Shown here: positions 42,165 to 51,247 of the stretch, piece by piece | Layout of the letters: each line of letters opens with the position of its first letter | How positions within the stretch are numbered: the stretch's first letter is position 1 | From: Pseudomonas sp. VD-NE ins | Lineage (GTDB): Bacteria; Pseudomonadota; Gammaproteobacteria; Pseudomonadales; Pseudomonadaceae | Assembly (NCBI RefSeq): GCF_031882575.1 | Contig: NZ_CP134772.1 | Location: forward strand, 4,049,001-4,113,000 | Reading direction: 5' to 3' | DNA length: 64,000 bases | The notes under the pieces: generated by a model | What the model was told of the DNA's origin: nothing | What the model saw: the letters and a program-made list of their open reading frames with translations, nothing else | Databases searched by the model: none | Position numbers and translations under genes: made by a program

Positions 42165-43535
42165 CTAGACCAGCCGCTCGATCTTCTGATGCTGCCAGAC
42201 CAGTTTGTAATACAAGGTCTGCAGCACCAGCATGCCCAGATACGCCACCGGAAACGCCATCCACACACCCTGCAAACCGTACTGCCCGTCCAGCCAGTAC
42301 GCCGCAGGCAGTTGCACACCGACCACGCAAATGATCGCAATCACCACCGGCACCAGCACCGTGCCACTGGCGCGCATGATCCCGCCAATGATTGCCTGGA
42401 AGCCGAACACCAACAGGCTCCACAACATGATGTGCAGCAGATGCTCAGCCATCGCCCTGGTCGAGTCCTCGGTCAGGAACAGCCCCAGCAGCCAGTGCGA
42501 CAACAGGTAACCGAGCACAATCAAACCGCCGGTCAGGCACACGTTGATCAGCAGTCCGGTGCGCAGAATCGGCCCCATGCGTTCCAGCCGCCCGGCGCCG
42601 ATGGCCTGGGCACCGAGGATCGACGCGGTGATCGCAATCGACAAGGCCGGGAACTGCACGTAGTTGACGATCTGCGTCACCGCGCCATAGGCCGCCGTCG
42701 CTTGCGAGCCGTGCTGATTGACCAGCGCCAGGATCACCAGCTCCGACAGCGACAGCACAATCATCTGCACGCCGGTCGGCAGGCCGATGCGCAACACTTT
42801 GCCGAGAATCGCCCCGTCGAGGCGCAGCGCGGCGAAGAACTCGCGATCCGGCGCCAGCGGATGGCCCTTGCGAATCAGGCGCCAGGCCAGCCATGCCATC
42901 GCCGCCAGGTTACCGGCCAGGCCAGCATAAGCCGCACTCTGAATACCCAGTTGCGGCAAGCCGAACCAGCCGCGAATCAGCGCCGGCGTCAGGGCCAGCC
43001 CGACACAGGTCGAGACCATCAGCGCCAGCAACGGCGACAGCGTGTCGCTGACCCCGCGCAACAGCTGCGTGAACAACACAAACACCAGCAGCGACGGCAA
43101 GATCCACATCATCACATGGGCATACGCCACTGCATCGTCGAGCACATCCGCCGGCGTCCCCAGCCCCGCCAATGCCTGTCGCGCAAATACGCTGCCCAAT
43201 ACTGCGGCCACCAGACCGATCAATACGCCCAGCAACAGCGTCGCCCCGGCAATCGCCTTGACCATGTGTGGCTCCCGCGCGCCCCACGCCTGACCGATCA
43301 ACACCCCGGCGCCCGCACCGAGGCCGATCACCAGCGCGATAAAGAAGAACACGATGGGAAACATCCCCGACACCGCCGCCAACGCCTGGGTCCCGAGCAT
43401 CTGGCCGATGTAAATGCTGTTGACCGTGCCCGACATCGATTGCAGAAAGTTCGACAGCACCATGGGTGCGAGGAATAGCAGGTAGGTTTGCCAGAGTGGG
43501 CGTTGGGCGACGGCTTGCATTGAATAGAGGTCCAT
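42165..43535 (-). CDS. MATE-family multidrug efflux transporter (NorM-like)
   Basis: 456 residues, 12 membrane helices in two similar halves. Landmarks: LFLAPMVLSNFLQSMSGTVNSIYIGQMLGTQALAAVSG at the start and SILGAQAIGAGRLERMG in the second half, both MATE signatures. Exports cationic compounds with H+ or Na+. The start is ambiguous between ATG 43535 and ATG 43520; neither has a strong ribosome binding site, and the upstream extension to 43592 is less likely. Substrate unknown. Confidence 0.9.
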   Translation of the reverse strand: MDLYSMQAVAQRPLWQTYLLFLAPMVLSNFLQSMSGTVNSIYIGQMLGTQALAAVSGMFPIVFFFIALVIGLGAGAGVLIGQAWGAREPHMVKAIAGATLLLGVLIGLVAAVLGSVFARQALAGLGTPADVLDDAVAYAHVMMWILPSLLVFVLFTQLLRGVSDTLSPLLALMVSTCVGLALTPALIRGWFGLPQLGIQSAAYAGLAGNLAAMAWLAWRLIRKGHPLAPDREFFAALRLDGAILGKVLRIGLPTGVQMIVLSLSELVILALVNQHGSQATAAYGAVTQIVNYVQFPALSIAITASILGAQAIGAGRLERMGPILRTGLLINVCLTGGLIVLGYLLSHWLLGLFLTEDSTRAMAEHLLHIMLWSLLVFGFQAIIGGIMRASGTVLVPVVIAIICVVGVQLPAAYWLDGQYGLQGVWMAFPVAYLGMLVLQTLYYKLVWQHQKIERLV

Positions 43536-43719
43536 CTCGATGGCGGGAGGGCTGATGGAGGATAGCTTCGGTGAGTTGCACGCGGGGCGCAATTAACATT
43601 TCAAATCGGTGTTTATCAGCGCTACCCGCACCTGTGTAATTGGCACGGATCTGTAGGTGTCGGTTCAGAGCTGTGGTAAACAACTGCCCACTTCCATTGC
43701 TCTCATTGAGGCTCTGTTC

Positions 43720-44283
43720 ATGCCGCACTTTGCCAATCTGTTGACCGGCACCCTCCTCGCTCTGCTCGCCAGCAGCGCTCATGCCGCCGCGCCCGGCGAA
43801 ACCTTGAAGCCGTTGCTGGAAACGCTGAACGAACGCCTGAACATCGGCGACCTCGTCGCGCTGACCAAATGGGACAGCGGCAAGCCGATTCAGGACAGCC
43901 CGCGTGAGGCGCAGGTCATCGCCAATGCCCGAACGCTGGCCACCGAGCGTCAGCTCGACCCTGAGGACGTGGCGCAACTGATCGCCGCGCAAATGGAGGC
44001 GAACAAACTGGTGCAGTACGGCTTGCTCGCGCAATGGCAGGCGGCCGGTACCGCGCCGGACACGCCGCGCCCGGACCTCGGTAAACAGATCCGCCCACGT
44101 CTGGATGAGCTGCAAACCCGCCTGCTGCAGCAATACGCCGACTTTGCGCCGTATCGCCATGACGTCAATTGCCCGGTGTGGCTGGCCAAGGCGCGCAGTG
44201 ACCTGAGCCACGACGCGCTGCATGAGCTGGCCCTGACGCGGGCGACGGGTGAGCTGTGCGTTCGGGCGGCGAAGTCGCTCTGA
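43720..44283 (+). CDS. Periplasmic chorismate mutase (AroQ-gamma type)
   Basis: 187 residues from ATG 43720. Signal peptide (LLTGTLLALLASSAHA, cleavage near 24). The AroQ helix has its active-site residues: LLETLNERLNIGDLVALTKWDSGKPIQDSPREAQVI (Arg, Lys, Asp in the first helix), then ANARTLATERQLDPEDVAQLIAAQMEANKLVQYGLLAQW. Total length and the helical C-terminal domain fit the secreted gamma class, which converts chorismate to prephenate outside the cytoplasm. Physiological role in pseudomonads is unclear. Confidence 0.9.
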   Translation: MPHFANLLTGTLLALLASSAHAAAPGETLKPLLETLNERLNIGDLVALTKWDSGKPIQDSPREAQVIANARTLATERQLDPEDVAQLIAAQMEANKLVQYGLLAQWQAAGTAPDTPRPDLGKQIRPRLDELQTRLLQQYADFAPYRHDVNCPVWLAKARSDLSHDALHELALTRATGELCVRAAKSL

Positions 44284-44326
44284 GAAAGATCAAAAGATCG
44301 CAGCCTGCGGCAGCTCCTACAGGGGA
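44284..44326. repeat. Single unit of the TGTAGGAGCTGCCG-type REP family
   Basis: GATCAAAAGATCGCAGCCTG followed by CGGCAGCTCCTACAGGGG; no inverted partner nearby, so a solitary copy right after the chorismate mutase stop. Confidence 0.8.
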
Positions 44327-44440
44327 TTGGTGAACCATCATTGCGGTCGATGTTCACCATCACGGCAATGAAGTTCTCATAAAAAATCCACGGCGTAACA
44401 TCGGCTCCAGACAAACAACGACCCCTTGGAGCACACGATC

Positions 44441-44842
44441 ATGAAACGCCAGACCCTTCTCAGCATCGCTTTCTCGGTTTTCGCCATTAACGCTTTTGCC
44501 GCCACTCCGGCACACACCCAGCTCGCTGAAGGCGGCTCGGACAAGTTGATTGAAAGTCGTGTTGCTGAGGGTGGTTCTGATCGTCTGCTCGAACGCCGCG
44601 TTGCCGAAGGTGGCTCCGATCGCCTGCTCGAACGCCGCGTTGCCGAAGGTGGTTCTGATCGCCTGATTGAACGTCGCGTTGCCGAAGGCGGCTCCGATCG
44701 CCTGCTCGAACGCCGCGTTGCCGAAGGCGGTTCCGATCGTCTGATCGAACGCCGCGTTGCCGAAGGTGGTTCCGATCGCCTGCTCGAACGCCGCGTTGCC
44801 GAAGGTGGCTCCGATCGTCTGATCGAACGTCGCGTTGCCTAA
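44441..44842 (+). CDS. Exported protein made of eight tandem 13-residue repeats
   Basis: 133 residues from ATG 44441. Signal peptide (MKRQTLLSIAFSVFAINAFA, cleavage near 20-21), a short spacer, then eight units of AEGGSDRLLERRV starting at residue 29 (first unit AEGGSDKLIESRV) and running to the C-terminus. Units differ mainly by LL/LI. At the DNA level they are 39-base near-identical tandem repeats (44525-44836), so the copy number can change by recombination. I recall similar proteins in pseudomonads carried under the label phage infection protein, without evidence I could check. Followed by a strong terminator. Confidence 0.85.
   Translation: MKRQTLLSIAFSVFAINAFAATPAHTQLAEGGSDKLIESRVAEGGSDRLLERRVAEGGSDRLLERRVAEGGSDRLIERRVAEGGSDRLLERRVAEGGSDRLIERRVAEGGSDRLLERRVAEGGSDRLIERRVA
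44525..44836 (+). repeat. Eight tandem 39-bp repeats within a gene
   Basis: Each unit codes for 13 residues; units differ at a few positions, mostly silent (GGTGGT/GGCGGC) or LL/LI. In frame, so gain or loss of a unit keeps the reading frame. Confidence 0.9.
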
Positions 44843-44870
44843 ACCACCGGCTTCATCGCAGTTCCCAAAC

Positions 44871-44900
44871 AAGCCCGGCCTGATCAGCCGGGCTTTTTTT
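44871..44900 (+). terminator. Strong rho-independent terminator
   Basis: AAGCCCGGC - CTGATCA - GCCGGGCTTTTTTT, about 30 bases after the stop of the 13-residue repeat gene. Confidence 0.88.
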
Positions 44901-44968
44901 ATGGCTTGTGTTGGAGAACGGGCCATGCCTGCTCGTGACCCCGGGTTTGATCGCCAACGGTCGCGACG

Positions 44969-46588
44969 TTATAAATTCGCTCGGGTTATACCGCGAAAAA
45001 TCTTCTCGATTTCCTGAATGGCGCTGGTTTGAGTGCGTTTGAAAATCTGTTTGAATTTCAGCCCCTCAGTCTCCTTCATATACTTCTTTGCCAGCTCCAC
45101 TTTGGTCAGTTTGGTGCCGATAGATACGGCTCCGTTCTTTTTCCTGACCAGGTATTTTTTAAAGGCGTCGGGCAAATAGCTTTCCATCGTATAGCCCCGA
45201 GTAATCCAGGTGCTGCTTTCATCCAGCTGATCAAGCACCTTGTACTTTGCCGAATCTTTCTTCGTACGGTGGGCGACATCACCGTCGAACTCAAAATCGT
45301 GGTCACGATCGATGACGACAAAAGAATTCCTGTTGATACGCAGCATCGAGATTGCCTCTTCTGTCTGCAGCTCTTCACCCGCGTGATAGTGGGACAATAT
45401 CGACCCGCCATAGAGCACGAACGAGTAATGCACATTCTCTACCAGTTCGGCTTCGGCATGCTCTCGACACCAGCGTTGCAACCAGTACTTTATGTACAGC
45501 CGATCCGACGGGCCTTCGACCCATATCACGAAATTTGACTGGTACAGATCACTTGCCCGCACGCCCAACTCGTCCAGCAGCTTTTGTGGCGAAACGGTGA
45601 CACGCGGCCCCTGCAAGCTATGGATATGGCGTCCGTCCACATGGAAGTGAGCGATCGAAACAGAGGCTGTTGCGTCAGCTGCGCCCCAGACATCAGGGCT
45701 GAGAAAAACCGAGGAATGCGAAGAAACCAGCAATTGCAGGTTCTTTTCCTTCGCCAATCGCGCCAGATTCATCGCCAACAAGCGCTGGAGTCGAGGGTGC
45801 AAATGAGACTCCGGCTCCTCAATGATGACAATAGAACCGTTTGCTTGTTCGCGGAGCCAGCCGAGCATGCCCGCGGCCGCTTTCCAGCCCGAAGGCAAAT
45901 ATTCAAACGGGACAGCTTGTGAAACCATCAGATCAGAATAAAGCTGCAACTTCACAACACCCGTTTCTTGCAGTTGTTGCGTCGTAGCCAGTTCCACGCG
46001 TTTGACCCCACACAACTCTGGCTGAATTTCACGCAAGGCGACAATGAACGCCGCATCGAAACAGGTTTGCTCGGGACCTCGCCAATAGGAAACGTTGATC
46101 CCCATCCTCGATACGATCTGACTGATTTTCTGTATATCGTTGGCCGCCACGCCCGTCGCCGGAATGCGCGCGTATATTTCATCCAGAATTTCTTCCGAAT
46201 GATCTGCCCGGTCGAAAACGCGCAATGCCAGGATCGGCGGCCGGGCCGGCTCGAACTCGACATGCAGGACCAACGGAGCAGGCGCGGGCGTGTAGCTCGA
46301 ATCATCGCCCTTGAAGGTAATATCCAGCCCATGAAAGACGCGTTCGCCAAACGCCGTTCGTTTAAGGGTTTGAAATAACTCTGGCCTGGACAATGCCCCT
46401 ACCACATCCAGAAGCGTTGACTTACCTGCACCGTTCCTGCCGCCAAACACATTGATTTGCTCAAGATCAGCGCGTTGCATGTCGTGAAAACCGGCGTCGG
46501 ATCCGTGAATATCTGCACCGACGCCTACGTAAAACGCCACACCTCTGAGAGCACTGAACTTGATTCTTTCTATATGCAAAGCAGCCAC
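44969..46588 (-). CDS. OLD-family ATPase with TOPRIM nuclease domain (solitary; possible phage defence)
   Basis: 539 residues. N-terminal SMC/ABC-type ATPase: Walker A GRNGAGKST at 50-58 and Walker B IVIIEEPESHLHP (about 250-262), with a QLLVSSHSSVFL switch region. The C-terminal TOPRIM-like part has FVIWVEGPSDRLYIKYW (Glu of the active site) and FVVIDRDHDFE (DxD). This is the layout of OLD nucleases and GajA; there is no UvrD-like GajB gene, reverse transcriptase, or other partner next to it, so it would be a class 1 (solitary) OLD protein. Such genes often protect against phages; P2 Old is the prototype. Base composition is lower in GC than its neighbours. Confidence 0.85.
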   Translation of the reverse strand: MAALHIERIKFSALRGVAFYVGVGADIHGSDAGFHDMQRADLEQINVFGGRNGAGKSTLLDVVGALSRPELFQTLKRTAFGERVFHGLDITFKGDDSSYTPAPAPLVLHVEFEPARPPILALRVFDRADHSEEILDEIYARIPATGVAANDIQKISQIVSRMGINVSYWRGPEQTCFDAAFIVALREIQPELCGVKRVELATTQQLQETGVVKLQLYSDLMVSQAVPFEYLPSGWKAAAGMLGWLREQANGSIVIIEEPESHLHPRLQRLLAMNLARLAKEKNLQLLVSSHSSVFLSPDVWGAADATASVSIAHFHVDGRHIHSLQGPRVTVSPQKLLDELGVRASDLYQSNFVIWVEGPSDRLYIKYWLQRWCREHAEAELVENVHYSFVLYGGSILSHYHAGEELQTEEAISMLRINRNSFVVIDRDHDFEFDGDVAHRTKKDSAKYKVLDQLDESSTWITRGYTMESYLPDAFKKYLVRKKNGAVSIGTKLTKVELAKKYMKETEGLKFKQIFKRTQTSAIQEIEKIFRGITRANL

Positions 46589-46772
46589 CTGACGGGGAAT
46601 TGTTCTACCTGAGCGATCAGGGAAAAACCGAGCGCTGGTATCTGGGCAGACACCTTACTGAAAGTGATGGCTCTTTGAAATCGCTGTCGACACACTCATA
46701 AACCACTTCGCTGGCAGCCCGTTGACGATGTCGCATACCATTGCGCCACACCAATAAAGACAGACCTCGCCC

Positions 46773-48413
46773 ATGCTCAAAGCCAGTCTGCGTAGCCACC
46801 TCACCCTTTGGTTTGCCGGTTTGTCCCTGCTGACGCTGCTGAGTGTGGGCTTCTATGTGGGTCACATCGCCACGGAACAAATGAAGCAGGCCAGCGGCAA
46901 TGCCTTGCTCAACACGGCACGCTCGGCGGCATCGTTATTGGGCGAGCAACTGCGCGAACGCCAGTTGGAGGTGTATCTGCTCAGCCGCGCGCCGCATCTG
47001 GAGCGTGGCGACCTGGACAACCCGGCGATTCTGAAATCGATGCAACTGCGCACTCAGGCCCGCGCCGAGTACGCGTGGATGGGCGTTACCGATGCCGAGG
47101 GCAAGGTGCATCAGGCGGTGAACGACTTGCTGGTCGGCCAATCGGTGCAGCAACGCCCCTGGTTCCAGGCCGGGTTGCGCGGCGAGTACACCGGCGATCC
47201 TCATGAGGCGGTGTTGCTGGCGAAAATGCTGCCGGCCCTGCCGAACGGTGAACCGCTGCGCTTCATCGATTTCGCCGCACCGATCCGCAACGCCGACGGC
47301 CAGGTGATTGGTGTTCTTGGCGCCCACGCACACTGGAGCTGGGTGACGCGCATTGTTGAGTCGGCGGCGTTCTCGCATAAAAATTCAACGCCGGATGTCG
47401 AAGCGTTGATCATCGATCACGATGGCAAGGTGCTCTACCCGGAAGCGCTGATGGGTCAGCAACTGGCAATTGACACCAAAGGGCAAGGCTGGACGGCGGG
47501 CAACGGATTCCTCACCAGCATGGTCACCGTGCCGACGCCATCGAGTACGGTGCTGTCGTGGTCGATTGCCGTGCGCCAGCCATTGGAAACCGCACTGCAA
47601 CCGGCGCGCCTGCTGATGTACAAATTACTGATTCTCGGGGTTTTCGCGGCGGTGCTGTTCGGCTTGGTGGCTTACTACCTGGCGCTATACCTGAGCCGCC
47701 CGATCGAACAGCTCGCGCATTCGGCCCGACAGGTGCAGAACCAACAGCCCGGCGCACAATTCCCGCTGCAACACCCGGTGCGGGAAATCGCTCAGCTTGG
47801 CCAGTCCATTGATGCCATGACGCAATCGCTGCTCGGCAAGGAGCGCGAACTGCAAGAGGCCAATGCCTCGCTGGAAGCCACTGTGGCGCAACGCACCGCA
47901 GCGCTGACGCAGGCCAACGCCGAACTGCTGAGCCTGGCGACTCACGACGGTTTGACCGGCGTTTACAACCGTCGCCGTTTCGACGAAAAGCTCACCGAAT
48001 ACACGCTGCTGTTCCGGCGCACCGGGCGTCCGTTTGCCCTGCTGCTGATCGATGCCGACCACTTCAAGCGCATCAATGACAGCCACGGCCACGCCGTGGG
48101 TGATGATGTGCTGCAACAGTTGGCGCAACTGATTCAGAGCAGCTTGCGCACCACCGATTTCGTCGCCCGTTACGGCGGCGAAGAGTTCGCCGTACTGTTG
48201 CCGGAAATTGCCCAACCCGACACCCCGGAAGTGGTCGCCGAGAAAATTCGCGTGGTGGTTGCCGAGGCCGAATTTCCTGTGGTCGGGAATGTGACGGTGA
48301 GCATCGGCGTCGGTCTGGCAGACCCGGCGGACAACAGCCACAACGCTCTGATCAAACGCGCCGATCAGCAGCTGTATCAAGCCAAGGCGGCGGGCCGTAA
48401 TCAGGTGGCGTGA
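46773..48413 (+). CDS. dCache-type sensor diguanylate cyclase (GGDEF)
   Basis: 546 residues. Two membrane helices (about 13-32 and 285-308) enclose a 250-residue periplasmic sensor of the Cache type (YAWMGVTDAEGKVHQAVNDLLVGQSVQQRPWFQAGLRGEY is the characteristic PAS-like part). A HAMP domain and coiled coil (LGKERELQEANASLEATVAQRTAALTQAN) connect to a GGDEF domain with an intact RYGGEEF site and I-site RTTD five residues before. Should make c-di-GMP in response to an external small molecule, perhaps an amino acid. Single gene, no obvious operon partner. Confidence 0.92.
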   Translation: MLKASLRSHLTLWFAGLSLLTLLSVGFYVGHIATEQMKQASGNALLNTARSAASLLGEQLRERQLEVYLLSRAPHLERGDLDNPAILKSMQLRTQARAEYAWMGVTDAEGKVHQAVNDLLVGQSVQQRPWFQAGLRGEYTGDPHEAVLLAKMLPALPNGEPLRFIDFAAPIRNADGQVIGVLGAHAHWSWVTRIVESAAFSHKNSTPDVEALIIDHDGKVLYPEALMGQQLAIDTKGQGWTAGNGFLTSMVTVPTPSSTVLSWSIAVRQPLETALQPARLLMYKLLILGVFAAVLFGLVAYYLALYLSRPIEQLAHSARQVQNQQPGAQFPLQHPVREIAQLGQSIDAMTQSLLGKERELQEANASLEATVAQRTAALTQANAELLSLATHDGLTGVYNRRRFDEKLTEYTLLFRRTGRPFALLLIDADHFKRINDSHGHAVGDDVLQQLAQLIQSSLRTTDFVARYGGEEFAVLLPEIAQPDTPEVVAEKIRVVVAEAEFPVVGNVTVSIGVGLADPADNSHNALIKRADQQLYQAKAAGRNQVA

Positions 48414-48421
48414 TCAGCCCT

Positions 48422-49117
48422 TCACTGCTTCAAGTGTTCGACCAGCTTACCGACCACCAGATCTGAGACATGGCTGAATGCCTTGCGCAACGCTTCGGGA
48501 TCCGTTGCGTATTGCTCCGGTGTATAGGCGATGGTGTTGGCATCGTTGGAAACGGAGATGGTGTCGAAATTGCGCCACACCGCCGAGCCGTTGCGCTTGA
48601 TTTGAGCCGTAGCGCCGATCACCGGGTACAACACGGTGCTGAAATTCTTCAGGCAGAGCCCCCATTGCGAGACCATAATTTCGACCTCGGCATCGGCTCG
48701 CTCCCCCTCGCCCACCACGGTAAACAGATGTTCCTGCTGCACGCGTTTTTCGAAGCTTTGCCGAATCAACTTGCTCAGGTCAATGTCATGGGTCTTCATG
48801 TTGTTGCGAATCGCCAGAGTAATATCTCCGGTGGCCACGTCCGCCGCTTTCGTCCCTGCCACAGAGCCCGCCCCCGTTAACCCGCCAGCACCGATGGTCG
48901 AAGCACCGGAGGCCATGCCCGCCGCTGCGCCGGCTCCGGCGCCCAAGCCTGCGCCCCAGGCCTGCGTCATGCTGGTGTACTGAAAGTTATCGACGGCGAC
49001 AAACACCGGCAACACTTTCACGGTTTTGATTTGCTGGCGATCTTCAACGCTGAGATCTTTGGTCACGCAACCCGTCAGCAAAACGAGGGCAGCAACAGCG
49101 ACGAGTAGCTTTTTCAT
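48422..49117 (-). CDS. Glycine-zipper lipoprotein of unknown function
   Basis: 231 residues from ATG 49117; an in-frame TTG at 49129 is a weaker option. Lipobox LLTGC (Cys17 or so) after a hydrophobic stretch. Residues about 55-100 hold a glycine-zipper (WGAGLGAGAGAAAGMASGASTIGAGGLTGAGSVAG), able to span or insert in a membrane. The rest (GDITLAIRNNMKTHDIDLSKLIRQSFEKRVQQEHLFTVV...) looks globular and periplasmic, with no named family. Convergent with the dCache-GGDEF gene (stop codons 9 bases apart). Confidence 0.8.
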   Translation of the reverse strand: MKKLLVAVAALVLLTGCVTKDLSVEDRQQIKTVKVLPVFVAVDNFQYTSMTQAWGAGLGAGAGAAAGMASGASTIGAGGLTGAGSVAGTKAADVATGDITLAIRNNMKTHDIDLSKLIRQSFEKRVQQEHLFTVVGEGERADAEVEIMVSQWGLCLKNFSTVLYPVIGATAQIKRNGSAVWRNFDTISVSNDANTIAYTPEQYATDPEALRKAFSHVSDLVVGKLVEHLKQ

Positions 49118-49300
49118 GTCATTTTTCAATCAGGGACTTGGGTATCCGGCATATCGCCCGAACACTGCAATACTTGAGTCGCGAAGAAGACGTGGTGCTG
49201 ACGGTCATGACCCTGGCGGCGGAATCAATCGAGCGTGATGGAGGGGGTTGTCACAGAGAGCATCAACCGACATCGCTGCACCTCAAAAACACGCATGCCC

Positions 49301-49384
49301 TGTAGGAGCTGCCGAAGGCTGCGATCTTTTGCTCTTGACCTTGCAAAGCAAAATCAAAAGATCGCAGCCTTCGGCAGCTCCTAC
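49301..49384. repeat. Inverted repeat of the TGTAGGAGCTGCCG-type REP family
   Basis: Arms TGTAGGAGCTGCCGAAGGCT (49301) and AGCCTTCGGCAGCTCCTAC, ending two bases before the cytochrome c stop. Confidence 0.9.
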
Positions 49385-49386
49385 CG

Positions 49387-49773
49387 TTATTGCGAGAAGG
49401 TCTGGAGGTAGGCCAGCAGATTGTCGAGTTTTTCTTCGTCGCTCAGCCCCCAGAAAATCATCCGCGTGCCGGGCACCACGCCTTTCGGATCCTTCAGATA
49501 GGCGATCAGCGTTTCACGATCCCAGGTCACTCCCGAGTTCTTCATTGCATCGGAATACACGTAATTCGCCGACGTACCGGCGGGCCGACCAATGATGCCA
49601 TTGAGCTGCGGACCGAATCCCGGTCGGGCCGATTCGCCGACCTGATGGCAGCCGCCGCACAGACGCGGGAAGATTTTCGCCCCGGCTTCGGGGTCGCCTG
49701 CGGCATGACTGAACGTACTGAACAGGCTGGTGCCAAGCATCAGGGCGAGTGACAGTGCAGCGGTGTTTTTCAT
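49387..49773 (-). CDS. Periplasmic class I c-type cytochrome
   Basis: 128 residues from ATG 49773. Signal peptide (LSLALMLGTSLFSTFSHA), then heme-attachment motif CGGCH with Cys39, Cys42 and His43, and the distal Met in GTRMIFWG near residue 104. The order GFGPQLNGIIGRPAGTSANYVYSDAMKNSGVTWD matches soluble cytochromes of the c552/cytochrome c2-like group. Electron carrier in the periplasm; its partner enzyme is not linked. Confidence 0.9.
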   Translation of the reverse strand: MKNTAALSLALMLGTSLFSTFSHAAGDPEAGAKIFPRLCGGCHQVGESARPGFGPQLNGIIGRPAGTSANYVYSDAMKNSGVTWDRETLIAYLKDPKGVVPGTRMIFWGLSDEEKLDNLLAYLQTFSQ

Positions 49774-49825
49774 CGAGGGTTCCGGGTCGGTCTGCATCGG
49801 GCGGCGCAAGGGTAGCATTTTGTTT

Positions 49826-51172
49826 TTACAGGTAAGCGCCAATGATCCTTCTGATTTTGCTCAATGCCTGGCGCAACACCTCCATCTCTACCGAACCCAG
49901 CGCCAGACGAATCGCATGGGGCGCATGACCTGACACCGAAAACGGCTCCGCCGTGGTGACGGAAATCTGCTCGTGCATCAGCTCGACGACAATCTGATCG
50001 GCGCGCACATCTTCCGGCAGCGGCAGCCAGAGGAAATACGACGCCGGATGGCCAATGCTCGGCAACCCTTTCAGCACCTCGGCCGCCAGCGCTTGCCGCG
50101 CCTTGGCGTCGTTGCGTTTCTGCTCCTCGAGCAGCGTCACCGTGCCGTCGTCGAGCCAGCCGCAGGCGATGGCAGTCATGATGCCCGGCGTGTTCCAGGT
50201 GGTGGCGCGGATGACTCGCTCGAGCGCTGGTACCCACGTTGTCGGGGCGGCAATGAAACCGACGCGCAGGCCGGTGGCGATGTTTTTCGACAGACCCGAG
50301 ACGTACACCGTGCGCTCCGGCGCCAGATCGATCAGCGTACGCGGTGGGTTTTCCACCAGAAATGCGTAGGCCGCGTCTTCGATGATCGTCAGATCATGGC
50401 GACGGGCAATCGCCACCAACTGCTCGCGCTGTTCCAGCGGCATCACCCAGCCCAGCGGATTGTGCAATGTCGGCATGCTGTACACGGCACGCACCGAGCG
50501 ACTGCGACAGAGTTTGTCCAGCGCGGCGAGATCCGGCCCCTGATCGCTGAACGGAATCGCCACGACCTCCAGATGCAGCGCTTCGGCCAGCACCTTGAAG
50601 CCGGAGTAGGTCAGCGCGTCAGCGGCAATCACATCGCCGGGTTTGAGCAATGCCATCAGCGTCACCGCCAAGCCTTGCTGGGCGCCATTGACGATCAGCA
50701 CTTGCTCGGCTTCGACCGTCACCCCGCGCGTCAGCAGATGCCGAGCGACGGACGCGCGCTCGTGGGCGCGACCGGCGTGGGGCTGATAACGCAGCAACGC
50801 TTCCAGATCGCCCGACAACGCCAATTGCCGCAACGCGCTGCGCAACAAATCCGCCTGATCGGGCAATGACGGGTAATTGAAATTGAGGTCGATCATGCCG
50901 ACCGCCACGTCTTTCTGATCGATGCCCTGCCCTGGCGACAACGAGGTTTCACGGACAAACGTGCCGCGCCCGGTCTCGCCGCTGATCAGGCCCATGGCCT
51001 CCAGCTCCGCGTAAACCCGCGAAGCCGTGACCAGCGCCAGTCCTTCCTGAGCCGCTAATTGCCGATGGGTCGGCAACCGTGTACCCGGCGGCAACTGCCC
51101 CGAGCGAATGTCCGCCGCGTAGGCGTCAACCAATGTTTTGTAGCGCGAGCGTGGCATGCCGGATGTATCCAT
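49826..51172 (-). CDS. MocR/PdxR-like regulator (GntR HTH plus PLP aminotransferase-like domain)
   Basis: 448 residues from ATG 51172 (ATG 51157 is also possible; the longer frame crosses the divergent EamA gene). N-terminal GntR winged helix (about 5-70: YKTLVDAYAADIRSGQLPPGTRLPTHRQLAAQEGLALVTASRVYAELEAMGLI). The C-terminal 350 residues are a fold-type I PLP domain with the Schiff-base Lys in VSGLSKNIATGLRVGF and DDAA-type region IIEDAAYAF. Such proteins sense PLP or amino acids. Divergent from an EamA-type exporter gene, the likely target. Confidence 0.9.
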   Translation of the reverse strand: MDTSGMPRSRYKTLVDAYAADIRSGQLPPGTRLPTHRQLAAQEGLALVTASRVYAELEAMGLISGETGRGTFVRETSLSPGQGIDQKDVAVGMIDLNFNYPSLPDQADLLRSALRQLALSGDLEALLRYQPHAGRAHERASVARHLLTRGVTVEAEQVLIVNGAQQGLAVTLMALLKPGDVIAADALTYSGFKVLAEALHLEVVAIPFSDQGPDLAALDKLCRSRSVRAVYSMPTLHNPLGWVMPLEQREQLVAIARRHDLTIIEDAAYAFLVENPPRTLIDLAPERTVYVSGLSKNIATGLRVGFIAAPTTWVPALERVIRATTWNTPGIMTAIACGWLDDGTVTLLEEQKRNDAKARQALAAEVLKGLPSIGHPASYFLWLPLPEDVRADQIVVELMHEQISVTTAEPFSVSGHAPHAIRLALGSVEMEVLRQALSKIRRIIGAYL

Positions 51173-51247
51173 GACAATTCTTTGATTGTGCTGATTCTCG
51201 GCTCTAGCATGACTGCAATGCAACCCACTTTCTGAGCGTGATCTGCT

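Noticed and set aside
42091-42423. Upstream extension of the YceI reading frame
   Set aside because: The extension overlaps the MATE gene; ATG 42090 has a ribosome binding site and starts a signal peptide.
44525-44836. Regular 39-base repeats that could suggest a CRISPR array
   Set aside because: The units are contiguous without spacers, keep the reading frame and encode a repeated peptide.
44360-44926. Long open frame on the minus strand (189 codons) antisense to the 13-residue repeat gene
   Set aside because: It is open only because the 39-base periodic sequence lacks stops in that frame; it has no signal or ribosome binding site, while the plus-strand product has a clear signal peptide and terminator.
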